This document shows positions 4,860-13,942 of a stretch of DNA of 16,536 bases, in pieces (the stretch's first letter is position 1; every line of letters starts with the position of its first letter). Made by a program: the position numbers and the translations under genes. The DNA is from AC-69 sp036519575 (GTDB lineage Bacteria; Actinomycetota; UBA4738; HRBIN12): NCBI GenBank assembly GCA_036519575.1, contig DATDKZ010000120.1, positions 1-16,536 on the forward strand. Direction: 5' to 3'. The notes under the pieces were generated by a model that saw only the letters and a program-made list of their open reading frames with translations, searched no databases and had not been told where the DNA came from.

Positions 4860-6539
4860 ATGATCGAGGACCGGATCGCGCGCATCGTCCGGCATGCCCT
4901 GGAGGACGCCCGGGACGAGCTCGGGCTCTCCGGCGACCTCCCGGAGATCGAGGTTGCCGGGTCGAGGCAGAAGGAGTTCGGCGACTTCTCGACGAACGTG
5001 GCGCTCGGTCTGGCACGACGGGTCGGCAGGGGGAGGAGCGCCCGCGAGGTGGCCGAGGTCATCCGATCGCACCTCCCTCCGGACGAGCTGATCGAGCGGG
5101 TCGAGGTGGCGGGACAGGGGTTCCTCAATCTCTTCGTGCATGCCGAGTGGCTGCTCGACGTGCTCCGCGACGCCGTTGCCCGGGGACCTCGATACGGCCG
5201 GGCCGAGCCGAACGGCCGATCCACGCAGGTCGAATTCGTGTCGGCGAACCCGACTGGTCCGCTGCATGTGGGGCACGCGCGCAATGCGGCGCTCGGCGAC
5301 GCCCTCGCCCGCCTGCTCGACGCGGCCGGGTGGCGTGTCGAGCGCGAGTACTACTTCAACGACACCGGTGGCCAGATGGACCGGTTCGGCGCCTCGGTGG
5401 AGGCTCGTTACCTGCAGCTCCTGGGGCGCCGGGCGGAAGTGCCGGAGGACGGATACCACGGCGACTACATCGTCGATCTGGCCAGGGAAATCGTGAATGA
5501 GCACGGCGACGCCTTCGTCGACCTTCCGCCCGAGGAGCGAATGGCCGTCCTCCGGACCGAGGGGGCGCAGCGTGTCCTCGACGGCATCCGGACCACCCTG
5601 GACCGGTTCGGGGTCCGCTTCGATTCCTACGTCTCCGAGAGCGACCTCGCGGAGTCGGGGGAGATCGACGCCGCACTCCGGCGGCTCCGTGAGGCGGGAT
5701 ACGTGTTCGAGTCCGAGGGCGCCGTGTGGTTCCGGTCCACCGCGTTCGGCGACGACAAGGACCGCCCGCTGATCCGGGGCAACGGGACGCACACGTATTT
5801 CGCCGCGGACTGCGCCTATCTCATCGACAAGTTCGCTCGGGGGTTCGACCGCATGATCTACGTGTGGGGGGCGGATCACCACGGCGATGTCGTCCGGGTG
5901 AAGGGGGCCGCCCAGGCCATGGGGTTCGATCCCTCCGCCGTCGAGATGCTCATCTACCAGTTCGTGTCGTTCCTGCGGGGAGGCCAGCCGGTGAAGATGA
6001 GCAAGCGGGCGGGCACCTTCATCACGCTGGATGAGCTCATCGACGAGGTGGGCACCGATGCCGCGCGGTTCACCCTCCTCATGCACTCGAACGACTCGCC
6101 GATGAGCTTCGACATCGAGGACGTGAAGCGCCGGAGCATGGACAACCCCGTGTACTACGTCCAGTACGGCCACGCCCGGATCGCCAGCATCCTGCGGAAC
6201 TCTGAAGAGCGGGGCGTGAGCATGAAGCCGATCGAGGAGGCCGACCTGTCGCTCCTGTCGACCGACGCCGAGCTCGACCTGCTGCGGACGATCGCCGAGT
6301 TGCCGGACCTGGTCCTGCGCGCCGCGGAGCTCCGGGGCCCGCACCGGCTCGCGCATTACGCTCAGCAGCTCGCCGCTGGCTTTCATCGCTTCTACACCGA
6401 GTGCCGGGTCATCACCGACGACGAGCCGCTGACCCAGGCCCGCCTGTGGCTGTCGACGGGGGCCAAACAGACCATCGCGAACGTGCTCGCCCTCCTCGGC
6501 GTGTCGGCCCCGGAGTCGATGGAGCGGATCGATGCCTGA
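4860..6539 (+). CDS. argS: Arginine-tRNA ligase
   Basis: Class I arginyl-tRNA synthetase of 559 residues, normal for the family. It joins arginine to tRNA-Arg using ATP in the cytosol. Order of domains: an N-terminal Add1-like domain that helps recognise the tRNA elbow (about residues 1-110); the Rossmann core with the HIGH motif as HVGH (H136-H139, within TGPLHVGHARN); a canonical KMSK motif (VKMSKRAGTF, K379-K382), which many ArgS proteins have lost; and a C-terminal helical anticodon-binding (DALR) domain including LAHYAQQLAAGFHRFYTECRV. The start ATG lacks a good Shine-Dalgarno sequence, so it is probably translated after the response regulator 18 nt upstream. The stop overlaps the lysA start by 8 nt. 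A tRNA-Arg gene lies just upstream on the other strand. Confidence 0.97.
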   Translation: MIEDRIARIVRHALEDARDELGLSGDLPEIEVAGSRQKEFGDFSTNVALGLARRVGRGRSAREVAEVIRSHLPPDELIERVEVAGQGFLNLFVHAEWLLDVLRDAVARGPRYGRAEPNGRSTQVEFVSANPTGPLHVGHARNAALGDALARLLDAAGWRVEREYYFNDTGGQMDRFGASVEARYLQLLGRRAEVPEDGYHGDYIVDLAREIVNEHGDAFVDLPPEERMAVLRTEGAQRVLDGIRTTLDRFGVRFDSYVSESDLAESGEIDAALRRLREAGYVFESEGAVWFRSTAFGDDKDRPLIRGNGTHTYFAADCAYLIDKFARGFDRMIYVWGADHHGDVVRVKGAAQAMGFDPSAVEMLIYQFVSFLRGGQPVKMSKRAGTFITLDELIDEVGTDAARFTLLMHSNDSPMSFDIEDVKRRSMDNPVYYVQYGHARIASILRNSEERGVSMKPIEEADLSLLSTDAELDLLRTIAELPDLVLRAAELRGPHRLAHYAQQLAAGFHRFYTECRVITDDEPLTQARLWLSTGAKQTIANVLALLGVSAPESMERIDA

Positions 6540-8403
6540 GTCCGAGACCGCGGCCGGCGGCCCCTGGCCGGCGAACGCCGGGTTCGGCCCGTTGGGCCTC
6601 TCGATCGGCGGCGTGCTTGCGGAGGATCTCGCCGCCCGGTACGGGACCCCACTCCTCGTCGCCGACGAGGAGCACATCCGCAACCGGTGCCGCACGTTCG
6701 CCAGGCTCTTCCCCCATCCGCTGTACGCGGTGAAGGCGTTCACATCGCGGGCCATGATCAAGCTGGTGACCGAGGAGGGATTGAACCTGCTGGTCGCCAC
6801 CGGCGGTGAGCTCCACGCCTGCCTGTCGGCGGGGATTCCCGGAGAGCGCATCGCCTTCCACGGCAACAACAAATCCGACGACGAGCTCCGCCTGGCCGTG
6901 TCGAACCGGGTGTGGCTGGTGAACGTGGACAACCCTGCGGAGCTCGAGCGGCTCGATCAGATCGCCCGGGCGGCCGGCGTCGTCCAGCGCGTGCTCCTCC
7001 GGGTGATCCCCGGGGTGGGGGCCGGCGCTCACGAGGCCATCCGCACCGGCGCGGCCGGCACGAAGTTCGGCATGCCGCTCCCGGTGGTCGGCGACGCCGT
7101 CCGCCGAGCCATGGAGCTCGCGAACGTGCATCCCGCGGGGATCCACGCGCACATCGGCTCCCAGGTCCTCGAGCCCGAGCCGTATCTGGCCGCGGTGGAC
7201 GTGGTGCTGGACCTGCTTGAGCGGCTGAAGCGGGATACGGGGTTCGAGGCCGATGTGGTCGACGTGGGCGGGGGGTTCGGCGTGTCGTACACCGACGAGC
7301 GTCCCCTGGAGCTCGACGGGCTGGCACCGGCCCTGTTGGCACGGGTCCGGGAGGGCGCGGCACGGCGGGGCCTGCGGATCCCCCACACGCTTGTGGAGCC
7401 GGGACGATCGGTGGTCGGGAGCGCGATGGTCACGCTGTACCGCGTGGGGACGGTGAAGGAGACCCCGGATGGCAGAACCCTGGTCGCGGTGGATGGAGGG
7501 ATGGCCGACAACATCCGTCCCATGCTCTACGGCGCGCGGTACACGGTCGCGATGGCCGGGCCGCCGCGCGACGCGGGACCCGTGGAGATCGACGTCGTCG
7601 GCAGGCACTGCGAGTCGGGGGACGTGCTGGCCAGGGAGGTGAAGCTCTCGCAGGACGTCCGGCAGGGCGACCTGGTGGCCTTCGCCGGCACGGGCGCCTA
7701 CACGTACTCGATGGCCGGCAACTACAACCGCGTGGGGCGACCGGCGGTCGTCGCCGTGCGCGACGGCGGGAGCCGCGTGTGGCTCCGGCGCGAGGACGAC
7801 GCCGACCTCGATCGCCTGGAGGCGAGCGCCCCGAACTTTCGGACCGCGCCCCCGCCCGGTGAGGGCTTCGAGGTCCGCCCGGCCCGCCCGGGGGACGCGC
7901 GGTCGTTCCTCGAGGCGTTCCGAAGCGTCGCGGCGGAACGGAGGTTCATCCAGACCGAGGAGGTCTCGCAGACCGCCCGCCAGTATCGGAGACTGTTCCG
8001 CCGTCCCGTCACGGTGGAAGGCGCCAACCTGGTGGCGGTGTCAGGTGGCGGCATCATCGGCTCCATCTCCATCCGGCGAGACGAGCACCCGGCCACCCGG
8101 CACACCGCATCGATCGGGATGTTCGTGACCTCGGCCTGGCGTGGTCGAGGGGTGGGCACCGCGCTCCTGGACGGAGCCATGCGGTGGGCCAGGGACGCGG
8201 GGGTGGAGCGGGTAGACCTGAGCGTGTACCCGGACAACCAGGCGGCCATCGCGCTGTACCGCGGGTTCGGCTTCGTCGAGGAGGGAAGGCTCATCCGCCA
8301 CGCCAAGAAGTCCTACGGTTACGAGGACGAGATACTGATGGCGGTGTGGCTGGGACCGCCATCGACCGCGGGGGAGCATCGGGGAGGAGATCCGGCGGGG
8401 TGA
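6532..8403 (+). CDS. lysA: Diaminopimelate decarboxylase fused to a GNAT acetyltransferase domain
   Basis: A 623-residue protein with two domains. Residues 1 to about 438 form a PLP-dependent diaminopimelate decarboxylase, which makes L-lysine from meso-diaminopimelate. The Schiff-base lysine is K68 (LYAVKAF). HIGSQV (207-212), the glycine-rich DVGGGFGV, EPGRS, the partner-subunit C360 in CESGD and Y390 in GAYTYSMAGNYN are all intact. After a Pro-rich linker (TAPPPGEG), residues 444 to about 618 form a GNAT domain, with the acetyl-CoA loop RGRGVG (537-542) and the motif LSVYPDNQAAIALYRGFGF. LysA is normally about 420-450 residues and free-standing, so the fusion is unusual. No stop or frameshift separates the parts. 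The start ATG has GGAG eight bases upstream and overlaps the argS stop; hom follows with a GTGA overlap. The acetyl acceptor is unknown. Confidence 0.93.
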   Translation: MPESETAAGGPWPANAGFGPLGLSIGGVLAEDLAARYGTPLLVADEEHIRNRCRTFARLFPHPLYAVKAFTSRAMIKLVTEEGLNLLVATGGELHACLSAGIPGERIAFHGNNKSDDELRLAVSNRVWLVNVDNPAELERLDQIARAAGVVQRVLLRVIPGVGAGAHEAIRTGAAGTKFGMPLPVVGDAVRRAMELANVHPAGIHAHIGSQVLEPEPYLAAVDVVLDLLERLKRDTGFEADVVDVGGGFGVSYTDERPLELDGLAPALLARVREGAARRGLRIPHTLVEPGRSVVGSAMVTLYRVGTVKETPDGRTLVAVDGGMADNIRPMLYGARYTVAMAGPPRDAGPVEIDVVGRHCESGDVLAREVKLSQDVRQGDLVAFAGTGAYTYSMAGNYNRVGRPAVVAVRDGGSRVWLRREDDADLDRLEASAPNFRTAPPPGEGFEVRPARPGDARSFLEAFRSVAAERRFIQTEEVSQTARQYRRLFRRPVTVEGANLVAVSGGGIIGSISIRRDEHPATRHTASIGMFVTSAWRGRGVGTALLDGAMRWARDAGVERVDLSVYPDNQAAIALYRGFGFVEEGRLIRHAKKSYGYEDEILMAVWLGPPSTAGEHRGGDPAG

Positions 8404-9689
8404 GCGATCGGACGCTGCGGGTCGGGCTGCTCGGCTGCGGCACCGTGGGGACCGCGGTGACCCGGCTGCTCCATGACCACCGGGAGGACATCGCGCGGCG
8501 GGCGGGATGCCGCCTGGAGGTCTCGAAGATCGCGGTGCGCGACCCCTCGAAGCGGCGCGAGGTCCCCGTCCACCCCTCGGCGTTCACCGCGGATCCCATG
8601 GAGGTGGTCGACGACCCGGACATCGACATCGTGTGCGAGCTGTTGGGTGGGTCCGAGCCCGCCGGCTCGCTGATCCTGGCGGCGTTCGACCGTGACAAGC
8701 CGGTGGTGACGGCGAACAAGGAGCTGCTGTCCACGCGGGGCCGCGAGCTCTTCGACGCCTCTGACGCCAAGGGCCTCGACCTGTACTTCGAGGCTGCGGT
8801 TGGTGGGGGGATCCCGTTGGTCCGGCCGCTGAAGGAGTCCCTCACCGCCGAGCGCCTCACGTCGATCATCGGCATCGTCAACGGGACGACCAACTACGTC
8901 CTCACCCGCATGTCCGAGGACGGGATGTCGTTCGCCGAGGCGCTCGGCGAAGCCCAGCGCCTGGGCTATGCGGAGGCCGATCCCACGGCCGACGTGGACG
9001 GGCACGACGCCGCGGCCAAGTGCGCCATCCTGGCCTCGATCGCGTTCAACGCGCGGGTCGTCGCCGGCGACGTCTACCGGGAGGGGATCGGCAGGGTCAC
9101 GACCGAGGACATCGAGTTCGCCCGGCGCCTGGGGTACGTGGTGAAGCTCCTGGCCATCGCCGAGCTGCACGAGGAGCGGGTGGCCGCACGGGTCCACCCC
9201 GCGATGATCCCCTCGGAGCATCCGCTCGCCGCGGTTCGCGACGCCTTCAACGGCGTGTTCGTGGAGGGCCCGAACGTGGGGGAGCTCATGTTCTACGGTC
9301 GCGGGGCGGGGGGCGAACCCACGGCCACCGCCGTGGTGGGCGACCTGGTGACCGTGGCCCGGAACCTGCTCGCCGGGGCGCGCGGCGTGGGGTGCACGTG
9401 CTTCCTGGAACGCACCGTTCGGCCCATGTCGGAGATGGAGGGTCAGTATTACATCCTGCTCCGGGTCGAGGACCGCCCCGGGGTGCTGGCCGAGATCGCC
9501 AGCGTGTTCGGCCGGAACGATGTCTCCATCAAGAGCGTGTGGCAGGAGGGCACGGGTGCCGACGCGCAGCTCGTGTTCATCACCCACCGGGCCCGGGAGG
9601 GCTCGTTCCAGCAGGCGGTGACCGAGCTCGGCGGCGTCCGGGCCGTCGAGGAGGTTCGGAGCATCCTTCGCGTCGAGGCCGAGGAATGA
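8400..9689 (+). CDS. hom: Homoserine dehydrogenase with C-terminal ACT domain
   Basis: A 429-residue enzyme reducing aspartate semialdehyde to homoserine with NAD(P)H, the branch-point step to threonine and methionine. The N-terminal Rossmann fold has GLLGCGTVG (residues 9-17). The catalytic domain includes AAVGGGIPLVRPLKESLTAERL (K145 region), then GIVNGTTNYVLTRM and YAEADPTADVDGHDAAAKCAILASIAF, all typical. From about residue 348 an ACT domain (YYILLRVEDRPGVLAEIASVFGRNDVSI) should bind threonine for feedback inhibition. The start is GTG at 8400, overlapping the lysA stop as GTGA and preceded by GGAGGAG; the open frame extends further upstream to 8184 but there reads through lysA. The stop overlaps thrC as ATGA. 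Confidence 0.97.
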   Translation: MSDRTLRVGLLGCGTVGTAVTRLLHDHREDIARRAGCRLEVSKIAVRDPSKRREVPVHPSAFTADPMEVVDDPDIDIVCELLGGSEPAGSLILAAFDRDKPVVTANKELLSTRGRELFDASDAKGLDLYFEAAVGGGIPLVRPLKESLTAERLTSIIGIVNGTTNYVLTRMSEDGMSFAEALGEAQRLGYAEADPTADVDGHDAAAKCAILASIAFNARVVAGDVYREGIGRVTTEDIEFARRLGYVVKLLAIAELHEERVAARVHPAMIPSEHPLAAVRDAFNGVFVEGPNVGELMFYGRGAGGEPTATAVVGDLVTVARNLLAGARGVGCTCFLERTVRPMSEMEGQYYILLRVEDRPGVLAEIASVFGRNDVSIKSVWQEGTGADAQLVFITHRAREGSFQQAVTELGGVRAVEEVRSILRVEAEE

Positions 9690-10741
9690 CCTCCGCCCGG
9701 GCGAGCGGCGTGATCGAGCAGTTTCGCGATCGTCTCCCGGTGTCGGAGGCGACCCCGGTGGTGACGCTCGGCGAGGGCGGGACCCCTCTCGTCCGCTCGG
9801 AGTCGCTGTCCGCCGAGACCGGGTGCGAGGTGTACCTGAAGTTCGAGGGAGCCAACCCCACGGGCTCGTTCAAGGACCGGGGGATGACGCTCGCCATCTC
9901 CAAGGCCGTGGAGGAGGGCTCCAAGGCGGTGGTGTGCGCGTCCACCGGCAACACGAGCGCGTCGGCCGCGGCATATGCGGCCAAGGCGGGCCTGACGTGC
10001 GCCGTGCTCGTGCCGAAAGGCAAGATCGCCCTGGGCAAGATGGCCCAGACGCTGATCCACGGGGCGAGGGTCCTGGAGATCGACGGCAACTTCGACGAGT
10101 CCCTCCAGCTCGCGCAGGCCCTGGCGGGCCAGTACCCGGTCACGCTGGTGAACTCGGTGAACCCTTATCGCCTCCACGGTCAGAAGACCTGCGCCTTCGA
10201 GATCTGTGATGTGCTCGGCCGGGCTCCCGACCTTCACTGCGTTCCGGTGGGCAACGCGGGCAACATCGCCAGCCACTGGATGGGGTACCGCGAATACCTG
10301 GCCGACGGGACGATCGCCGAGCCGCCACAGCTGTTCGGGTTCCAGGCGCAGGGGGCCGCACCCATCGTCCTCGGGCACGCGATCGAGCACCCTTCCACGA
10401 TCGCCTCCGCCATCCGCATCGGGAACCCGGCGTCGTGGGACAAGGCGGTGGCCGCGGCGGGCGAGTCAGAGGGCGCGATCCTGGCGGTCACCGATCGCGA
10501 GATCCTCGGCGCCTACAAGCGGCTGTCACACGAGGGGCTGTTCGCCGAGCTCGCCTCGGCGGCCTCGGTGGCCGGCATGCTGCACGTGTTCGCCGACGAG
10601 AGGCTGCCGAAAGGCGCGACGGTCGTGTGTGTGCTGACCGGGCACGGACTCAAGGACCCGGAATGGGCCATCACCGGAGCCAGCCACCCTCTGACCGTTC
10701 CCGTCGACGCGGCCGCGGTAGCCGCCGAGCTCGGCCTGTAA
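9686..10741 (+). CDS. thrC: Threonine synthase
   Basis: A 351-residue fold-type II PLP enzyme that converts O-phospho-L-homoserine to threonine and phosphate, the last step of the pathway. The short form seen here is typical of actinobacteria. The PLP lysine is K63 in NPTGSFKDRG. The substrate loop CASTGNTSASAAAYAAKAG and the phosphate-binding PVGNAGNI are clear, and the C-terminal VCVLTGHGLKDPEWA is characteristic. It starts at ATG 9686, overlapping the hom stop by ATGA, and ends 4 nt before thrB, so hom, thrC and thrB form one translationally coupled unit. Confidence 0.97.
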   Translation: MTSARASGVIEQFRDRLPVSEATPVVTLGEGGTPLVRSESLSAETGCEVYLKFEGANPTGSFKDRGMTLAISKAVEEGSKAVVCASTGNTSASAAAYAAKAGLTCAVLVPKGKIALGKMAQTLIHGARVLEIDGNFDESLQLAQALAGQYPVTLVNSVNPYRLHGQKTCAFEICDVLGRAPDLHCVPVGNAGNIASHWMGYREYLADGTIAEPPQLFGFQAQGAAPIVLGHAIEHPSTIASAIRIGNPASWDKAVAAAGESEGAILAVTDREILGAYKRLSHEGLFAELASAASVAGMLHVFADERLPKGATVVCVLTGHGLKDPEWAITGASHPLTVPVDAAAVAAELGL

Positions 10742-10745
10742 ACGC

Positions 10746-11639
10746 ATGAGGCTCGTTGCAACCGTGCCGGCCACCTCGGCCAACCTGGGCGCAGGGTTCG
10801 ATTCGCTCGCGCTGGCACTGGACCTCTGCAACGAAGTATCGGTCGACACCGAGGCTCCCCCCGGCGTCACGTGGGAGGGCGAGGGGGCAACGGAACTTCC
10901 AACCGACGGGAGCGACGCCGTCTCTCGGGCCATGCGGGAGGCGGCCGACGCTCTCGGGCTGGACCTTCCCACGTTCGCCCTTTCATCGGTCAACCGGATC
11001 CCCTTGGAGCGAGGCCTGGGGTCCTCGGCTGCTGCGGCCGTCGCCGGGATCGAGCTCGCGACCGCACTGTTGGGGCACGATGCGGTACCCGAACGCACGC
11101 TCACCATCGCTTCGCGCCTGGAGGGCCACCCGGACAACGTGGCCGCGGCCATCCATGGGGGGCTGACCATCGCCTTCGACGATCGGGCGATCCGGGTGGA
11201 TCCCTCCCCGGACCTTCGGCCGGCGGTTTTGATCCCCGAACACGATCGGCTGGCGACGACGGTCGCCCGCGATGCTCTCCCACGCCAGGTCGCCCTGAGT
11301 GAGGCGTCCTTCAACGCTGGGCGGGCAGCGCTGGCCGTCGTGGCCATCGGCTGGCGTCCCGACCTGCTGCGCGAAGCCCTCCAGGACCGACTGCACCAAC
11401 GGGTCCGCCTTGCGCTCCTTCCCTCGGTCGAGCCGATCTTCCAGCGGCTGTGGGACGAGGGCTTCCCGGTCTGTGTCTCGGGCGCCGGCCCGTCATTGCT
11501 CGCCTTCGAGCAGGAGGGGCGAGGGGTTCCCGACATCGGGGCAGGGTGGCGGATCCTCCGAGTGCCGTTCCACGCACCCGGCGTGGAGGTGCGGGAAGCG
11601 TCGTCGTCCCTCAGTCCGGGTCCCGATCGACCGATGTGA
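10746..11639 (+). CDS. thrB: Homoserine kinase
   Basis: A 297-residue GHMP-superfamily kinase that phosphorylates L-homoserine at O-gamma using ATP, supplying ThrC. The N-terminal VPATSANLGAGFDSLALALDL is a ThrB signature. The ATP-binding GHMP motif is ERGLGSSAAAAVAG (G90-S94), followed by EGHPDNVAAAIHGGLT, and the C-terminal motif is VCVSGAGPSLLAF. Length matches the family. It is the last gene of the aspartate-family run. The usual actinobacterial neighbour rho does not follow; a carbohydrate enzyme with its own promoter is next. No hairpin terminator is obvious between thrB and that gene. Confidence 0.96.
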   Translation: MRLVATVPATSANLGAGFDSLALALDLCNEVSVDTEAPPGVTWEGEGATELPTDGSDAVSRAMREAADALGLDLPTFALSSVNRIPLERGLGSSAAAAVAGIELATALLGHDAVPERTLTIASRLEGHPDNVAAAIHGGLTIAFDDRAIRVDPSPDLRPAVLIPEHDRLATTVARDALPRQVALSEASFNAGRAALAVVAIGWRPDLLREALQDRLHQRVRLALLPSVEPIFQRLWDEGFPVCVSGAGPSLLAFEQEGRGVPDIGAGWRILRVPFHAPGVEVREASSSLSPGPDRPM

Positions 11640-11680
11640 TTGGGTGAGCGATGTCACTGAAACGGGAAGATGCGCCAACC

Positions 11681-11686
11681 TAGACT
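11681..11686 (+). promoter_or_regulatory. Candidate -10 box (TAGACT) for the debranching enzyme gene
   Basis: TAGACT lies 21 nt before the ATG at 11708, giving a leader of about 15 nt. That leader carries no Shine-Dalgarno sequence. A weak TGAAAC sits at roughly -35 spacing. This suggests the gene is transcribed separately from the thr genes. Confidence 0.45.
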
Positions 11687-11707
11687 CCGGCCGGGCTCGT
11701 ATCCACG

Positions 11708-13936
11708 ATGAACGGCCCATCCACCGACCCACCGATGAACGCGGAGCCCGAGCGCGAGGCGGAAGCCCAGGTCGCCGAGGACCTGCGGGAGACGATCACC
11801 GTCCCCGTCCTCATCACCGACCTCGCCAGCAAGACCCTCGCGATCAAGGAAGGTGAGACCTTCCTGTACTCGGATCTCGAGGGCAACCTGGATCACGGTG
11901 GGGACTACGGGCTGGGCCTGTACCACAAGGACACCCGGTTCCTCTCCCACTTCCGGATGGAGGTCTCGGGACGCAACCCCGTGCTGCTGTCGTCCTCGTC
12001 CGAGCGCGGCTACATGTCGTACGTCGATCTCACGAATCCGGATCTGTACGACGGAGACGTCGTCGCGGTGGACCAGCAGACCCTGAACGTCCGACGGATC
12101 AGGGCCATCAACGGCAAGCTCTTCGAACGGGTCCGGATCAAGAACTACAACCCGCATCCGATCGCCCTTGAGCTCGGGTTCTCTCTGGCGGCGGATTTCG
12201 CTGACATCTTCGAGGTCAGGGGGATGGCCCGGGAGAAGAACATCCCTCCCGACCGGCCCATGGCGGAGGGGAACCAGGTCCGGTTCACCTCCACCGGCCT
12301 GGACGGGGCCCACCGGACGACCGTCGTCGAGTTCGCGCAGGAGCCGGACACCCTGGAGATCGAGGGTCTGACCGTGCGGGCGACGTTCCGGATGCACCTC
12401 GGTGCGTACCAGACCAAGCTGATCGGACTCACCGTCGAGCCGCTCGTGGACGAGGAACATACCGGGGAGCGCGAATTCGACGTGGCCGTCCACGAGCTCC
12501 GTCGGTCCTACGAAGAGTGGGAGCGGGACTCCACCCAGATCCTGACCGACAACGAGTTGTTCAACCAGCTGCTGAACCGCAGCCTGCGGGACCTTCGGGC
12601 CCTGTACACCGAGACCGACGGCGGCGGCATCCTGGCTGCGGGGATCCCTTGGTACGTGACGATCTTCGGACGCGATGCGCTGATCTCCTCTCACCAGCTC
12701 CTCTCGGTGAACCCCAGGCCGGCCCGGCAAGCCCTCGAGCTCCTGGCCGCCCGCCAGGGCACCGTGGTCGATGACTGGCGGGACGAACAGCCCGGCAAGA
12801 TCCTCCACGAGGTCCGCCAGGGAGAGCTGGCCAGGGCGGGGTTCGTTCCCCACACCCCGTATTTCGGCTCCGTGGATGCCACCCCATGGTTCCTGATCCT
12901 GTACGCCCAGCACTTCCGGTGGACCGGCGACCTGGACTTCGCCCAGAAGCTCTTGCCTGCCGCCGACGCCGCGTTGCGGTGGATCGACGAGTACGGCGAC
13001 ATGGACGGCGACGGCTTCGTGGAGTACCTGTCCCATTCACCCGGGGGGATGCGGAACCAGGGGTGGAAGGACTCCCACGACTCCATCGTCCACGCCGACG
13101 GTCACCTGGCCGAGCCGCCTATCGCGCTATCGGAGGTGCAGGCCTACGTGTACCTGGCCAAGGAGCGCATGGCCGACGTGTACCGAGCCTTGGGCGACGA
13201 CCGCAGGGCGGAGTTCCTCATGGGCGAGGCCCACGAGCTGAAGCGCCGGTACAACGAGGCCTTCTGGATGGAGGACGAGAAGTACTTCGCTGCGGCCCTG
13301 GACGGCGACAAGCGGCAGGTGCGCACGGTGATGTCGAACCCGGGGCACGGCCTGTACTGCGGGATCGTAGACGGCGAGAAGGCCCCGGCGTTGGCCAAAC
13401 GGCTGCTCGCGCCGGACATGTTCTCCGGGTGGGGGATCCGCACCTTGAGCAAGGCCGCCGCCGCCTACAACCCCATGAGCTATCACAACGGCTCGGTGTG
13501 GCCGCACGACAATGCGCTCGTCGCGGCCGGCCTCAAGCGCTACGGGTTCATCCGCTCGACCAATCGAGTGGCCACCGCGTTGTTCGACGCGGCGGTGCAC
13601 GCGGACTACCTCCGGCTGCCCGAGCTGTTCTGCGGGTTCACCCGACGAACGCCGAACCGGCCGGTGAGCTACCCGGTCGCATGCTCGCCCCAGGCGTGGG
13701 CGGCGGGCTCACCGTTCCTCATGCTCCAGGCCATCCTGGGGATCTCCGCCAGAGCTCACGAGAATCTGCTCACGGTCAACAAGCCGCACCTGCCGACGTG
13801 GCTCAACACCGTCGAGGTCCGCAACCTGCTCGTGGGGGGGAGCCGCATCTCGCTCGTGTTCCGGCGCGAGGCCGAGATCACCTCGTTCTCGCTCCTGTCT
13901 CGGGAGGGCGATGTCCGGGTGGTGATGGAAGAGTAG
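11708..13936 (+). CDS. Glycogen debranching-type enzyme (amylo-alpha-1,6-glucosidase family)
   Basis: A 742-residue soluble protein. The N-terminal beta-rich domain (about residues 45-250) is the glycogen debranching N-terminal domain, containing YSDLEGNLDHGGDYGLGLYHKDTRFLSHFRM. The C-terminal part (about 290-690) is an (alpha/alpha)6 barrel of the GH63/GH133-like type, with GIPWYVTIFGRDALISS (F320-D323), DGDGFVEYLSH, GWKDSHDSI (W453-D455) and GSVWPHDNALVAAG (S596-D601). The acidic residues in these motifs are candidate catalytic groups, but I cannot assign them. Family members remove alpha-1,6 branches or hydrolyse related glucosides; specificity is uncertain, and an osmolyte glucoside hydrolase is possible. 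An in-frame ATG at 11735 is an alternative start. It converges on the serine protease gene, 6 nt away. Confidence 0.88.
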   Translation: MNGPSTDPPMNAEPEREAEAQVAEDLRETITVPVLITDLASKTLAIKEGETFLYSDLEGNLDHGGDYGLGLYHKDTRFLSHFRMEVSGRNPVLLSSSSERGYMSYVDLTNPDLYDGDVVAVDQQTLNVRRIRAINGKLFERVRIKNYNPHPIALELGFSLAADFADIFEVRGMAREKNIPPDRPMAEGNQVRFTSTGLDGAHRTTVVEFAQEPDTLEIEGLTVRATFRMHLGAYQTKLIGLTVEPLVDEEHTGEREFDVAVHELRRSYEEWERDSTQILTDNELFNQLLNRSLRDLRALYTETDGGGILAAGIPWYVTIFGRDALISSHQLLSVNPRPARQALELLAARQGTVVDDWRDEQPGKILHEVRQGELARAGFVPHTPYFGSVDATPWFLILYAQHFRWTGDLDFAQKLLPAADAALRWIDEYGDMDGDGFVEYLSHSPGGMRNQGWKDSHDSIVHADGHLAEPPIALSEVQAYVYLAKERMADVYRALGDDRRAEFLMGEAHELKRRYNEAFWMEDEKYFAAALDGDKRQVRTVMSNPGHGLYCGIVDGEKAPALAKRLLAPDMFSGWGIRTLSKAAAAYNPMSYHNGSVWPHDNALVAAGLKRYGFIRSTNRVATALFDAAVHADYLRLPELFCGFTRRTPNRPVSYPVACSPQAWAAGSPFLMLQAILGISARAHENLLTVNKPHLPTWLNTVEVRNLLVGGSRISLVFRREAEITSFSLLSREGDVRVVMEE

Positions 13937-13942
13937 GAAGCC

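Noticed and set aside
8404..11639. Search for a threonine or T-box type attenuator in the hom-thrC-thrB run
   Set aside because: Genes overlap or are 4 nt apart, leaving no room for a leader, and no leader with repeated Thr codons was seen before the first gene.
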